Shown here piece after piece: positions 51,531 to 60,700 of a stretch of 64,000 nt of DNA. The stretch covers positions 55,235-119,234 of the forward strand of contig CAMTIM010000033.1 of the NCBI GenBank assembly GCA_947072565.1, given 5' to 3'. A model generated the notes under the pieces. The model saw only the letters and a list, made by a program, of their open reading frames with translations. It had not been told where the DNA came from and made no database searches. Every line of letters starts with the position of its first letter. The stretch's first letter is position 1. The stretch is from an uncultured Peptostreptococcaceae bacterium. Its GTDB lineage: Bacteria > Bacillota > Clostridia > Peptostreptococcales > Peptostreptococcaceae. Position numbers and translations under genes: made by a program.

Positions 51531-52937
51531 ATGGCAAAAGGAACCTGGAATGAAAAAGATAGACCAAGTATACCTGGCGTTTATAATAGATTTAAAACTA
51601 AAGCAAAAGAGGCCGCTAATGGAATACAAGGTGTACTAGCGATGCCTGTTAAAGCTAATTGGGGAGACGTTGGGAAGGTTATATCTATAACTAGTTTAAA
51701 AGAGCTAGAAAATGTATTTGGCAAGGATAGCAGTTATACTGCTTACAAGCTAGGAAGACTTGCAATTTTAGGTAATGTTAAGGAGCTATTACTTTATAGA
51801 TTGACAGATGGAAAGCATAAAATAGGATCTATAAAGCTCTTAGATACAGATTCAACGGAATCTATAAAGTTAGATACGAAATATCCAACAAGCAGAGCAT
51901 TTAATGTAACTATTAAGAGTAATATCTTAGATGCAAATAAAAAGGATTTAATAATATTTGAATCTAATAAACAATTGTTGACTATAGGATTGAAAGGTAC
52001 TCAAGAAGAGATTATCAATTCTATAAATAATAATTTAGAGAATGACTTTGTAGTAGCTTCTAAGATAAATGATAGTACTTCAACATTAGAGCCTATAGTA
52101 AATCAACCATTAATAGGCGGAAATGATGGTTGCACAAGTATTACAAATGAATCATATATCAAAGCTCTAGATGAGTTCGAGAGATACACTATAGATAGTT
52201 TTGTACTTGATAGTATAAACGATGAAATACTTCAAGAAACTGTAAAAGCTTGGGTTATTAAAAACAAGGAAGAAGGAAATGATTTTACTTACTTTACTGG
52301 AGCAAAGGCAAATCAATCTATTAGTGAGATTAATGAAAAATCAAAGTCATTTAATAATGTTAGTATAGTTAATATAGGAAACTCTGGGATATATGAAGAT
52401 GTAAAATATACACCTGTAGAGGTTAGCGTGTATATTGCTTCGTTAGCAGCATCACAAAATTTCAAAGGTAGTATTTGTAATGTAAAAACTATATTTGAAG
52501 ATGTAGAACCTAAATTAAGTCCTACAGAAGTAAAAGCTTGTTTAGCAGCAGGAACGCTTGTGTTAAATACAGATGATAAGGATGTTATTGTTGTTGATGA
52601 TGTTAATACATTTAAGCTGTACTCTGATGAAAAAGATAAACGCTTAGGTTTTATTAGACTTAATAATATTTTAAGTAGGATAAACAAAGACACTGCTTTA
52701 AAGAGAAAAGATTTTGTAGGACAAAGCTCAAATGATGATTCTAGCCAAGTTAATATTCTATGTGCTCTTAAACAATATTTTGAAACTCTGATTACTGAAG
52801 GTGTTTTTTCTGAAGTCAATGTAGAAATAGATTCAGAACTGCAAGCTAAAGCTGAGTCAGACGAGTTCTTTTGGAAATGGGATGCTGTTTATGTAGATAC
52901 AATGAAGAGAATTTATGGTACAGGGTACGTAAGATAG
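51531..52937 (+). CDS. Contractile tail sheath protein (XkdK/YqbK-like)
   Basis: The 468-residue sheath subunit has an N-terminal arm with PSIPGVYNRFKTKA and GIQGVLAMPVKANWGD. Its central domains vary. The conserved C-terminal region (AYIASLAASQNFKGSICNV-like, LRLNNILSRINKDTALKRKD, GYVR end) carries the arms that link neighbouring subunits. It defines the phage as a myovirus. It is followed by the tube gene after 12 bases. Confidence 0.92.
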   Translation: MAKGTWNEKDRPSIPGVYNRFKTKAKEAANGIQGVLAMPVKANWGDVGKVISITSLKELENVFGKDSSYTAYKLGRLAILGNVKELLLYRLTDGKHKIGSIKLLDTDSTESIKLDTKYPTSRAFNVTIKSNILDANKKDLIIFESNKQLLTIGLKGTQEEIINSINNNLENDFVVASKINDSTSTLEPIVNQPLIGGNDGCTSITNESYIKALDEFERYTIDSFVLDSINDEILQETVKAWVIKNKEEGNDFTYFTGAKANQSISEINEKSKSFNNVSIVNIGNSGIYEDVKYTPVEVSVYIASLAASQNFKGSICNVKTIFEDVEPKLSPTEVKACLAAGTLVLNTDDKDVIVVDDVNTFKLYSDEKDKRLGFIRLNNILSRINKDTALKRKDFVGQSSNDDSSQVNILCALKQYFETLITEGVFSEVNVEIDSELQAKAESDEFFWKWDAVYVDTMKRIYGTGYVR

Positions 52938-52949
52938 GGGGAATGAATT

Positions 52950-53366
52950 ATGTATAGTGAAGAAAATTTAGATCCTACAAGGGTCATGGAAGGTTCAAAT
53001 GCAAAAATATTTGTAGATGGAGAACAAGAAACATACGCACAGGAATTTACAGCAGATGTAGAAGATGATGAAAAAACATTTAATGTAATAGGTAGTGAAT
53101 GGGAACACGTTAAAAGTTCTACTAAAAAGGGTTCATTTTCATTGAAAGGTTTAAAAACTACATCGAAATGGTTAAAAATTGGTTTTAAAAGATTTGAATT
53201 ATTAACAGAACTAAATGATCCAGAGGCATTTGGATATGAAAGAATTAGATACAAGAATTGTAAAGTAAAGAAATTGCAACTAGCTAATATTAAAGCAGGA
53301 GAGACAATAGAGGAAGAGGTAGAAGGTAGCTTCTCTGGATATGAATTACTAGATGCAATAGAATAG
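52950..53366 (+). CDS. Tail tube protein (XkdM/YqbM-like)
   Basis: This 138-residue beta-rich protein (NAKIFVDGEQETYAQEFTAD, KKGSFSLKGLKTTSKWLKIG, EEEVEGSFSGYELLD) has the pattern of XkdM-type tube subunits. These stack as hexameric rings inside the sheath. The ATG follows AGGGGGAATGAATT. A hairpin after the gene may reduce read-through into the chaperone gene. Confidence 0.88.
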   Translation: MYSEENLDPTRVMEGSNAKIFVDGEQETYAQEFTADVEDDEKTFNVIGSEWEHVKSSTKKGSFSLKGLKTTSKWLKIGFKRFELLTELNDPEAFGYERIRYKNCKVKKLQLANIKAGETIEEEVEGSFSGYELLDAIE

Positions 53367-53384
53367 ATAAATAGACTTAATTTA

Positions 53385-53408
53385 GGTTACAAGTTAAAGC
53401 TTGTAGCC
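53385..53408 (+). terminator. Attenuator-like terminator between tube and chaperone
   Basis: GGTTACAAG-TTAAAG-CTTGTAGCC followed by TTTTTT has full terminator form inside the tail operon. It probably lets abundant sheath and tube mRNA exceed downstream mRNA. Confidence 0.75.
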
Positions 53409-53440
53409 TTTTTTAATTAAAATAACGGAGGTTTAATATA

Positions 53441-53893
53441 ATGGTAAATATGGATAAAATGACAATAAAAGAAGAATTAGATTTAGAAATGGAAATGACA
53501 GAAGACGATATAATTGCGAAGCTTATGGAAGATGCACCGCTGCCAAAGAGAAGAGTATTAATAGACAGATTACAAATACCAATAACATTAAAAGCATTAA
53601 CAGAAAAAGAAATAAGTAAATTAAAGAAAGATTGCACAAAAGAGAAAAAGCTTAGAGGTGGAAGAAGAGAGAAAGAATTAGATGATGATGAGTTCAACAT
53701 AGCTCTTATAGAAAAATCAGCTATTTCACCAAATTTTAATAATGAAAAATTATTAAAAAGTATGAATGTATCTAGTGGTAGAGAGGTAATAAGAAGAAAG
53801 TTTTTAGCAGGAGAATTATCTGCTTTAAGTGAGAATATACTTGAGATTTCTGGATTCGATAATGAATTAGAGGAACTTGATATAAAAAACTAA
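53441..53893 (+). CDS. Tail assembly chaperone, short form (XkdN-like)
   Basis: This 150-residue protein (ELDLEMEMTEDDIIAKLMED, RLQIPITLKALTEKEISKLK, RREVIRRKFLAGELSALSE-like end) occupies the XkdN position upstream of the tape measure. It is the un-shifted product. The stop lies directly after the slippery heptamer A AAA AAC, so a fraction of ribosomes should continue into the longer form. Such chaperones coat the tape measure during tail assembly. The ATG follows ACGGAGGTTTAATATA. Confidence 0.88.
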   Translation: MVNMDKMTIKEELDLEMEMTEDDIIAKLMEDAPLPKRRVLIDRLQIPITLKALTEKEISKLKKDCTKEKKLRGGRREKELDDDEFNIALIEKSAISPNFNNEKLLKSMNVSSGREVIRRKFLAGELSALSENILEISGFDNELEELDIKN

Positions 53894-54060
53894 TTAAAAG
53901 GGGCGGAATTATAACCGCCCTTTATAATATTTTTGTAAAACATAATATTTGTCCAGATGATTTCTATAAAAAAAGTGAGACAGCTCAGAAACTTATTCTA
54001 GAGTTCTCCGATCATGAAATCGAGGAAGAAAAGCGAGCAGCAAAGAAAAATGAAAAATAG
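53441..54060 (+). CDS. Tail assembly chaperone, -1 frameshift extended form
   Basis: After -1 slippage at 53884-53890 the frame continues from 53890 to the TAG at 54058. This adds about 56 residues (LIKRGGIITALYNIFVKHN, then DDFYKKSETAQKLILEFSD and an acidic/basic tail). The extension frame is open across the stop of the short form and has no start of its own with a ribosome site. Two-form tail chaperones made by frameshifting are a known, conserved feature of long-tailed phages (the lambda G/GT type). Confidence 0.85.
53884..53923 (+). promoter_or_regulatory. Programmed -1 ribosomal frameshift signal
   Basis: Slippery heptamer A AAA AAC (53884-53890) is in the correct phase. After a spacer of 7-10 bases comes a G/C-rich hairpin, GGGCGG (53901-53906) with CCGCCC (53915-53920), extendable by AAG/TTT. 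The stop codon directly follows the heptamer. Confidence 0.88.
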
Positions 54061-54068
54061 AAAGGTAG

Positions 54069-56234
54069 GTGAGAGAAATAGCTAAAAGTGGAAAATATAA
54101 TGTTGATGTTGTTATAAAAGTCAATGATGGTGACACTAAAAATAAACTAACAGCAACAGAAAGATATGCTAAACAAACTGAGAAAAGATTAAATGCATTA
54201 AATAGAATTAAAGTAAACCCAGCTGTTAGAGTAACTGACAAAGCTTCTAGTGTAGTTAGCCGTATAAATAACAGACTAAAATCTATAAAAAAAAGTGTAT
54301 CAAGTACAGTTAAAGCAAATGACAAAGCTTCAACTGTACTTGATAGGGTTAAGTCAAGAATGGAAAGCATTATAAATAAGCCAAAAGACTTGATATTAAA
54401 TGCAAAAGATAAAGTAAGTGATACAGTTGGTAAAGTTAAGGCAAAAATACAAAATCTAAAGGCTGAGACTATTGTAAAAATAACAGGTAAAGCTGAACAA
54501 GCTTTGAATACTATTTCTCAAACTAAAAATAAATTAAGCGAATTTGTAGGACGAAAATATCAGGCAACAGTTTCATTGATAGATAATGCTTCATCTGCAT
54601 TATCAAGTTTGGATGGAAAGATAACTTCATTTACCTCAGGTGCAACTAGAAAGTTTATAGCTCTTGCAACTGCAGCCGCTACAGCAATAGGAGGTATAGG
54701 ATTAGGTTCAGCAGTAAAAGGATTTGCTGATTTTGAACAAAGTATGAAAAATGTTCAAGCTGTGTCTGGAGCAACACAACAAGAGTTTGAAACCTTGACT
54801 AAAAACGCTAGATATATGGGTGCAACAACTGTATTTACTGCAAAAGAGTCGGCAGATGCATTCTATTATATGGGTATGGCAGGCTGGAAAACAAAAGATA
54901 TGATAGCAGGAATACCAGGAGTACTTAGTTTAGCAAGTGCAGGGCAAACAGATTTAGCTCTAACCTCGGATATTGTTACAGATGGACTTACAGCATTAGG
55001 ATTAACAGCAAAAGATACAGGGATGTTTGTAGATACTATGGCTGCAACTGTTACTAACAGCAATACGGACATAACTATGATGGGTGAAACATTCAAGTAT
55101 GTTGGTTCTATGGGTGGAGCGCTCGGTGTGTCTATGAAAGATTTGTCTCTTGCAACGGGTCTTATGGCTAGTGCTTCAGTAAAAGGAAGTATGGCAGGTA
55201 CTTCACTTAGAGGTGGACTCGTTAGATTGATAGACACAAAAGGTGAAGCAGCAAATGCCATGAAAAAATATGGGATAGAGATTTCTAAGACAAAGGACGG
55301 AAATCTTGATCTTACTAAAACAATAGGAACTTTAAGGGAAAAGTTGGGCGGCTTAGATGGTGTTACGAAATCACAAGCTATCTCTTCAATCTTTGGTAGA
55401 ACTGCGATGGCAGGTTGGGCGGCAGTTGTTAATGCTTCGGAAGGTGATTTTAATAAACTTACAAGTGCTATAGCAGAATCAGAAGGAGAAGCACAAAGGA
55501 TTGCTGATATGAAGCTAGATACGATACAAGGGCAATGGGAATTGTTAAGTAGTGCAGTAGATGAGGTTCGTATTAGTGTAGGAGATAAACTGGCACCAAA
55601 GATAAGAGGTTTTATCGAAGGAATGATAAGCAAGATGCCTGAAATTGGGGATTCTATTGTTGATGTTGTAGACAAATTTGTAAACAATTTCGATAGGATA
55701 AAAGCAACATTTCAATTGCTTTTACCTGTAATCGGTATAGTTATAGGCGCAATGATGCTTTTTAAAGCTGGCTTTGGGATTATGAGGTTGGTTGTAAGCC
55801 TATCAAAGCTTGCAACAGCATTAGGATTTACTGGTATTTCAGCAATGTTTGCAAGTGCTTCTATATTTTTAATACCGATAGCAATTGGAGCTGTTATAGC
55901 AATCTTTGCTGCACTTTGTGTAAGTATATCTAATAATAAAATTGTTTTATTAGATTTACAACAAAAATTCGGCATATTTGGAATGATTGTAGGCAATATT
56001 ATGGAAACCGTAGGCGGTACAATTAAATTGGTATTTGGAACTATATTTAAAATAATAGGCGGTTTAGCTGAAGCTATTGGTATTTTATTTTCTGGAAAGT
56101 CTTGGGCACAAAAAGGATCAGCTTTGAAATCTTTGTTTAAAGAAACATGGGCTGATATTAAAACGTCTGGAAGAGCAGCTCTTAGTGATGCAGGTGCAGA
56201 GACGACAATGGGTATTGAATACATCAGAAAATAA
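54069..56234 (+). CDS. Tape measure protein, N-terminal fragment (XkdO-like)
   Basis: In this 721-residue part, a basic N-terminal region has internal repeats (PAVRVTDKASSVVSRINNRL, KANDKASTVLDRVKSRMES). A tape-measure core follows (FADFEQSMKNVQAVSGATQQ, STEDMA-like KESADAFYYMGMAGWKTKDM, GVSMKDLSLATGLMASASVK), and membrane segments near 570-660 probably enter the host envelope. It ends abruptly after GIEYIRK. The next frame continues the tape measure without a gap, so this is a broken gene or, less likely, a programmed shift. The start is a GTG after AAAGGTAG. Confidence 0.85.
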   Translation: MREIAKSGKYNVDVVIKVNDGDTKNKLTATERYAKQTEKRLNALNRIKVNPAVRVTDKASSVVSRINNRLKSIKKSVSSTVKANDKASTVLDRVKSRMESIINKPKDLILNAKDKVSDTVGKVKAKIQNLKAETIVKITGKAEQALNTISQTKNKLSEFVGRKYQATVSLIDNASSALSSLDGKITSFTSGATRKFIALATAAATAIGGIGLGSAVKGFADFEQSMKNVQAVSGATQQEFETLTKNARYMGATTVFTAKESADAFYYMGMAGWKTKDMIAGIPGVLSLASAGQTDLALTSDIVTDGLTALGLTAKDTGMFVDTMAATVTNSNTDITMMGETFKYVGSMGGALGVSMKDLSLATGLMASASVKGSMAGTSLRGGLVRLIDTKGEAANAMKKYGIEISKTKDGNLDLTKTIGTLREKLGGLDGVTKSQAISSIFGRTAMAGWAAVVNASEGDFNKLTSAIAESEGEAQRIADMKLDTIQGQWELLSSAVDEVRISVGDKLAPKIRGFIEGMISKMPEIGDSIVDVVDKFVNNFDRIKATFQLLLPVIGIVIGAMMLFKAGFGIMRLVVSLSKLATALGFTGISAMFASASIFLIPIAIGAVIAIFAALCVSISNNKIVLLDLQQKFGIFGMIVGNIMETVGGTIKLVFGTIFKIIGGLAEAIGILFSGKSWAQKGSALKSLFKETWADIKTSGRAALSDAGAETTMGIEYIRK

Positions 56235-58128
56235 ATTACAAGGGTTAAAAAATGCTTTTTCTATAGCTTTAGACCAGACTGCAAATATTGCAGGGCAAAA
56301 GTCAAAACAAGCTGCAGATGCAATTGCAAAAGGATTACAAGGTATAGATGACGAGGGTTTAAGAGCAATGAGAGGTTTGAATGAGAATATGTCTATAATG
56401 CTTGCTGGGGTTACAGCTGATATGGATATTAAAACTAAGGCAGATAAAATTGGGAAAAATTTAAGTGATGCTTTCAAAGCTGGAAAAATAAGTGCTGATG
56501 AATATAAAAATGGCATAATAGAAACTATGAATTTTATAGATCAGAATTGTGCAAATTCTGCAAGCAACATGAAACAGAATATGACTGATGCATTTAACTC
56601 TTTCAAAGACGGAATGACTACAGGAGGAATGAATGATGCTGTTGCAGGAATGTTAAACACAATCAATGCAGCAGGTCCAAAACTTCAATCAGTTATACAA
56701 GGTATGGGTGGACAAATGGCTCAAGTTTTTAATGGTGTTGATTTTAGTACCCCTATTGAAACACAAAAGAGTAAAGTTATCACAAACCTAAAAAGCATGG
56801 GTTTAGACGGTGTTGAAGCTATAAACCTTGCTAGAACTTTATTTACAGAAGCAGCTGGATTAATACCAGATAATGTTGCAAAGGCTGTTGAACCTACAGG
56901 AGCAAAAGTAGCTGAGGCAACTAGCACTATACCACAAGAAGTAGCTGCTCAGATGGTTACAACTCCAGAGGCGATTGCGGCAGCTTTAGGACAAGGTGAA
57001 GGAATCGTTCAACAAAGTGGTATGAATCTAGGTCAAAATGCGGTAAATGGAGTAACTAATGGGATGCAAACAGGATTACCTAGTGTTCAAACTAAAGGAC
57101 AAGAAATTGCTAATGCAACTAAACAAGGCGCAGCTAATGCTGTAAATGGTTCTAACGCAGAATGGAATAATTTAGGTTCTGGTGTGGACCAAGGATTTAA
57201 TCAAGCTACAACAGCAGTTCAACAAGGTGCTACTAATATGTATAATGGAGCAAAAACTAGTTTTAGTATGCTTGCTCAAGTAGGGAGAGAAGCTGGATCA
57301 AGTTTGTATAACGGGATGAGTACATCTTTAAGTATGTTAGGTAGCAATGTGACAGTGGCAGCTACAAGCGCATATTTGGGTGCAGCTCAATCTTTTAGAC
57401 AGTTAGCACAAACAGGAAAACAATCAGGTTCAGATTTATACAATGGGGTTTCTACTTCTATGAATATGCTATCTTCAAATGTAAAAACAGCTGCATCGAG
57501 CATGTATGTCGGAGCAAGAACTTCATTTAATGCTTTAAGATCATCTGCAATTAGCTCTGTAAGTTCAATGTGTTCCACGATAACGTCTAGATGGTCAGCT
57601 ATGAAATCTGTAGTATCAGCACCTATAACAGCATCGTTTAGTGTCACAACTACACAAACTACTGTAAAGAAAAGTGTTTCAGAGGGCGGAGGCATTACTA
57701 AACATGCAAATGGTGGCATAGTAACAAGAACTCATGTGGGGATGGTTGGAGAAGCTGGCCCAGAGTCGATAATACCACTTTCAAGTGCAAGAAGAGGTAG
57801 AGGCTTAGCCTTATGGCAAGAGACTGGGGAAAGATTAGGTATAAATGTAAATAAAAACATTTCAAATAATACAACTTCTACAGTATCTAATAATAATATT
57901 AGTAAATTTAAACCAAGACAACAATTTGCAGATAGAGATACCACTCAGGAAAGACCTAAGTATCAACAAGCTATGCCTAATAATATTATTAATAACAAAG
58001 GTAATACAAATAATATAGATGTAAATGTAACTGTAGATGCACAAAATACAGATAAAGAAGCTCTGATACAGGAAACTTTAGCTAGAGTAGAAAAAGAACT
58101 AAGAGAATCCTTGGAAGAAATTGTATAA
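56185..58128 (+). pseudogene. Tape measure protein, C-terminal fragment in the +1 frame
   Basis: The frame is +1 relative to the upstream fragment and open across the overlap 56185-56234. The apparent ATG-ATG start has no ribosome site and encodes a non-tape-measure-like leader. Deleting one A of the run at 56228-56231 joins the parts into one protein of about 1,352 residues, close to the usual size of XkdO-type tape measures. The C-terminal half has alanine-rich helices, five 22-residue repeats and the typical end HVGMVGEAGPESIIPLSS. A sequencing error, a true inactivating mutation, or a functional split are all possible. Confidence 0.75.
57241..57570 (+). repeat. Five tandem 22-residue repeats in the tape measure
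   Basis: Five 66-base units encode Y-x-G-x-x-x-S-(F/L/M)-x-x-L repeats starting at 57241. Odd and even units alternate (AQVGREAGSSL / SNVTVAATSA-type ends), giving a 44-residue super-repeat. Confidence 0.85.
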
Positions 58129-58140
58129 GTTCTGCAAAAT

Positions 58141-58184
58141 CCTCCTTATGAATGATATAATTAAATTGAATATTCTTAAGGAGG
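58141..58184 (+). promoter_or_regulatory. RBS-masking hairpin with an internal promoter
   Basis: CCTCCTTA (58141-58148) is complementary to TAAGGAGG (58177-58184), the ribosome site of the next gene. GAAT/ATTC continues the stem past one T-T mismatch. A TATAAT box (58156-58161) lies in the loop. RNA starting about seven bases after it would lack the left arm and leave the site free. No convincing -35 box is seen. Confidence 0.6.
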
Positions 58185-58191
58185 GCATTTT

Positions 58192-58980
58192 GTGGATTTA
58201 TTAAAGAAATTAAAATCATTTTGGACTAACTTGAACTTGTTTATAAAATTAGCTATATTATTAATTTTATTAGGTGTGATTGTGGTATCTTTTGATTTGG
58301 GAGGATATGCAATTGCAGCACTTATAATTTTAGTAAGTCTTTTCGGTTTATATGGAGGTATTAAAAATAAAAAAACAGCTCAAACAATAGTTAGTTTGAT
58401 TTTTGTTGTATCTATGTTTGGAAGTTTGGTTAGTGACATACAAAAAGAAAAGGAAAATAAAATAAGAGCACAGGAATTTGCAGAATTTGAAGCTAAAAAG
58501 CAATTGGAAGAGAAGAAAAAAGTTGAGAACAATAAGCAATCAGAAGTACCAATAAATGAGACAGCTAATTTACCAGTTGAGGAGAATATGAATACAAAGA
58601 TACTAAAATCTATAAGTAATGATGAGAAGGCAAAGATATTAAGTGTTAATTATTCAGATTTAGGAGAAGATAAGGTTGTAGTAATAAAGATGAATTTAAC
58701 AGGCAATTTCTCATCAAGCGATATGTTGAAGAGCGGCTTTATAAATGCTAAGAACATAATCAAGTCAGTTGATTCAAATTATAAATCTGATATAACAAAA
58801 TATGATTTTTGGTTTGTTGGAAATGTTACTGATAGTTCAGGAAATACAGATGTGCAGAAGTTACTTTCATTTGATTATAGTAGAAGTACATTAAATAATA
58901 TTGATTTACCAACTACAACACTTGATGATTTTATTAGACAAGCAGAAAATGCATGGGTACATCCGGCCTTTAATAATTAG
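58192..58980 (+). CDS. Accessory membrane-anchored protein inserted in the tail operon
   Basis: This 262-residue protein has three N-terminal hydrophobic segments (about 16-32, 37-55 and 62-82). A charged coiled coil (QKEKENKIRAQEFAEFEAKK) follows, then a C-terminal alpha-beta domain of about 130 residues (KAKILSVNYSDLGEDKVVVI, KYDFWFVGNVTDSSGN). It is not a recognised tail protein. Its own leader, GTG start after AAGGAGGGCATTTT and terminator mark it as a moron between tape measure and LysM genes. Expression from the lysogen, for example in superinfection exclusion, is inference. Confidence 0.65.
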   Translation: MDLLKKLKSFWTNLNLFIKLAILLILLGVIVVSFDLGGYAIAALIILVSLFGLYGGIKNKKTAQTIVSLIFVVSMFGSLVSDIQKEKENKIRAQEFAEFEAKKQLEEKKKVENNKQSEVPINETANLPVEENMNTKILKSISNDEKAKILSVNYSDLGEDKVVVIKMNLTGNFSSSDMLKSGFINAKNIIKSVDSNYKSDITKYDFWFVGNVTDSSGNTDVQKLLSFDYSRSTLNNIDLPTTTLDDFIRQAENAWVHPAFNN

Positions 58981-58988
58981 AGTTAATC

Positions 58989-59012
58989 AAGCACTTACAT
59001 ATGTAGGTGCTT
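58989..59012 (+). terminator. Terminator of the accessory gene
   Basis: AAGCACTTACAT / ATGTAGGTGCTT is a near-perfect 12-bp palindrome with one G-T pair, followed by TTTATT. Confidence 0.75.
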
Positions 59013-59039
59013 TTATTGTTCAAAAAAGCAGGTGATAGA

Positions 59040-59741
59040 TTGGATATAATAAACACAGATTTAAATATAAATGTTTATCTATTTGAAATAGTAGAAACAA
59101 AAACGTTTCAATTCCCTGTTAATCCGTTCGATTCTCTAAAGTTAAAGTATGACAACAGAATAGAAACAGTAGATATTCTAGACATTGGAGAAGTAGATAT
59201 ATTCAAGGATGGAGAGAATATACAGGAAATTAATTTTAATACTATTTTACCTTTTGATTATAGCGTCCCGTACTATAAAGCTGGAGTCATTATCGAACCA
59301 GATAAAGCACTAAATGACTTAAAGAAATGGGCTAAAGAGAAAAGGATATTAAGACTGATGATATCAGATATGAATTTAAATGAACAGGTAATCATATCTA
59401 AAATCAATCATGAAAGAAAATCAGGGGAAGAAAGAGAGATATATATAGATATAACTTTTAGGGCCTACAAGGAACTGAAAGTTGAAGAGATTAAAAAGGC
59501 AACAAAAAACAATAACAATAATATAGGCTTAATCAATAACAGACCAAGTATTAATAATAACTCAAAAACAACAATTTATACTACAACTAGAAAAGATACC
59601 CTGTGGGGAATAGCTAAAAAATTTCTTGGAAACGGAAGTAGGTGGCCAGAAATTTATAACATATCTGAAAATAAGAAAATAATAGGTAAAGATCCTAATA
59701 AAATAAAAGCTGGATATAAGTTGGTGATACCTAAAAAATGA
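59040..59741 (+). CDS. LysM-domain baseplate protein (XkdP/YqbP-like)
   Basis: The protein has 233 residues from a TTG after GCAGGTGATAGA. An N-terminal beta-rich domain (FQFPVNPFDSLKLKYDNRIE) leads to a linker of Asn repeats and a C-terminal LysM (TTTRKDTLWGIAKKFLGNGSRW then PNKIKAGYKLVIPKK). In PBSX-like tails it connects the tube to the hub, and the LysM may hold peptidoglycan. The upstream open frame begins inside the terminator of the accessory gene. It overlaps the next gene by four bases. Confidence 0.9.
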   Translation: MDIINTDLNINVYLFEIVETKTFQFPVNPFDSLKLKYDNRIETVDILDIGEVDIFKDGENIQEINFNTILPFDYSVPYYKAGVIIEPDKALNDLKKWAKEKRILRLMISDMNLNEQVIISKINHERKSGEEREIYIDITFRAYKELKVEEIKKATKNNNNNIGLINNRPSINNNSKTTIYTTTRKDTLWGIAKKFLGNGSRWPEIYNISENKKIIGKDPNKIKAGYKLVIPKK

Positions 59742-60700
59742 GGATAATAATAAATGAAAAATTTAATATATCAAAATTTAATGAAGGCATAACATTAGAT
59801 GAAGCTATAGACGGAATAGCATATAAAGTTGATATATCTTTAATTGAAACTAAAGCATTAGCAGATTTAAAAATAAAAAAGTGTGATAGAATACAGATTC
59901 TAGATACTGAATTTGATACAACTAACGAGATAAATATATTTAATGGTATAGTATGGGAAACAAAAAGGTCTGAGAAAAGTAAAAAAATTACACTTAGTTG
60001 CAAAGAAAGAACTGTGTATTTAGAGGAATCCGAGGACGAGTATCAATTTGGCGAGAATACAGCAACTCAAAGATTAAAACAGTATTGCAAGGACTGGAAT
60101 ATACCGGTTGGAAATATTGCAGATACAAAAGTGAAACTTGCTAAGACTGTATATAAGTCAAGTAAGATATTAGATATGATAAAAAAAGATTTAAAAGAAA
60201 CTGTTTCAAAGGGCGGAGATCTATATAGAGTTCGCATGGGTAATTCATTGGAATTATCTTTATTAGGGGTTAATAAAAAGATTTGGAATTTAGATACAAT
60301 ACTAGACGATATAGATAGAACAGATAGTTTAAGCGGAGCAATTACTTCTGTAAAAATTCTTGGTAAAAGTAATGATGATAAAAGTAAAAGCCCTGTAATC
60401 GGAGTTTATAAAAAAGATACTGATAAATATGGTACTTTGCAAAAAATAAAACAGGATGAGAAAATAACTAATGCAAAAGAGGCACAGTCAGCTGCTAATA
60501 GTATGTTTAATACTGGAGAAGAATCTATAAGCGTTAAAGCTGTAAAAGATATTAATACTATAAGAGCAGGTGACAAAGTATCTTTAAAAGGTCAAGAATT
60601 ATTCGTTATAGATGTAAAACATGATATAAAAAATGTATCTAAAATGGATCTAAGCCTTGGAACAAGATCACATATAAGGAGGAAATTTTATAATGAGTAA
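59738..60700 (+). CDS. Baseplate hub protein (XkdQ/YqbQ-like)
   Basis: The 320-residue protein has a gp27/gpD-like pattern: an N-terminal barrel (DRIQILDTEFDTTNEINIFN GIVW-type), TLSCKERTVYLEESEDEYQF, ATQRLKQYCKDWNIPVGNI and a C-terminal barrel ending VSKMDLSLGTRS. It forms the central hub that carries the spike. It overlaps both neighbours and starts with ATG at the LysM-gene stop (ATGA). Confidence 0.88.
   Translation: MRIIINEKFNISKFNEGITLDEAIDGIAYKVDISLIETKALADLKIKKCDRIQILDTEFDTTNEINIFNGIVWETKRSEKSKKITLSCKERTVYLEESEDEYQFGENTATQRLKQYCKDWNIPVGNIADTKVKLAKTVYKSSKILDMIKKDLKETVSKGGDLYRVRMGNSLELSLLGVNKKIWNLDTILDDIDRTDSLSGAITSVKILGKSNDDKSKSPVIGVYKKDTDKYGTLQKIKQDEKITNAKEAQSAANSMFNTGEESISVKAVKDINTIRAGDKVSLKGQELFVIDVKHDIKNVSKMDLSLGTRSHIRRKFYNE

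Noticed and set aside
54866..55687. Long (273-codon) minus-strand frame inside the tape-measure gene
   Set aside because: It is a shadow frame favoured by the alanine/glycine-rich coding strand; it has no start context and the only convincing minus-strand early gene is at 36337-37050.
56185..56240. Programmed +1 frameshift in the tape measure
   Set aside because: No known slippery motif or stimulatory structure is evident, and tape measures are not known to use one; an indel or sequencing error is simpler, although it remains worth checking.
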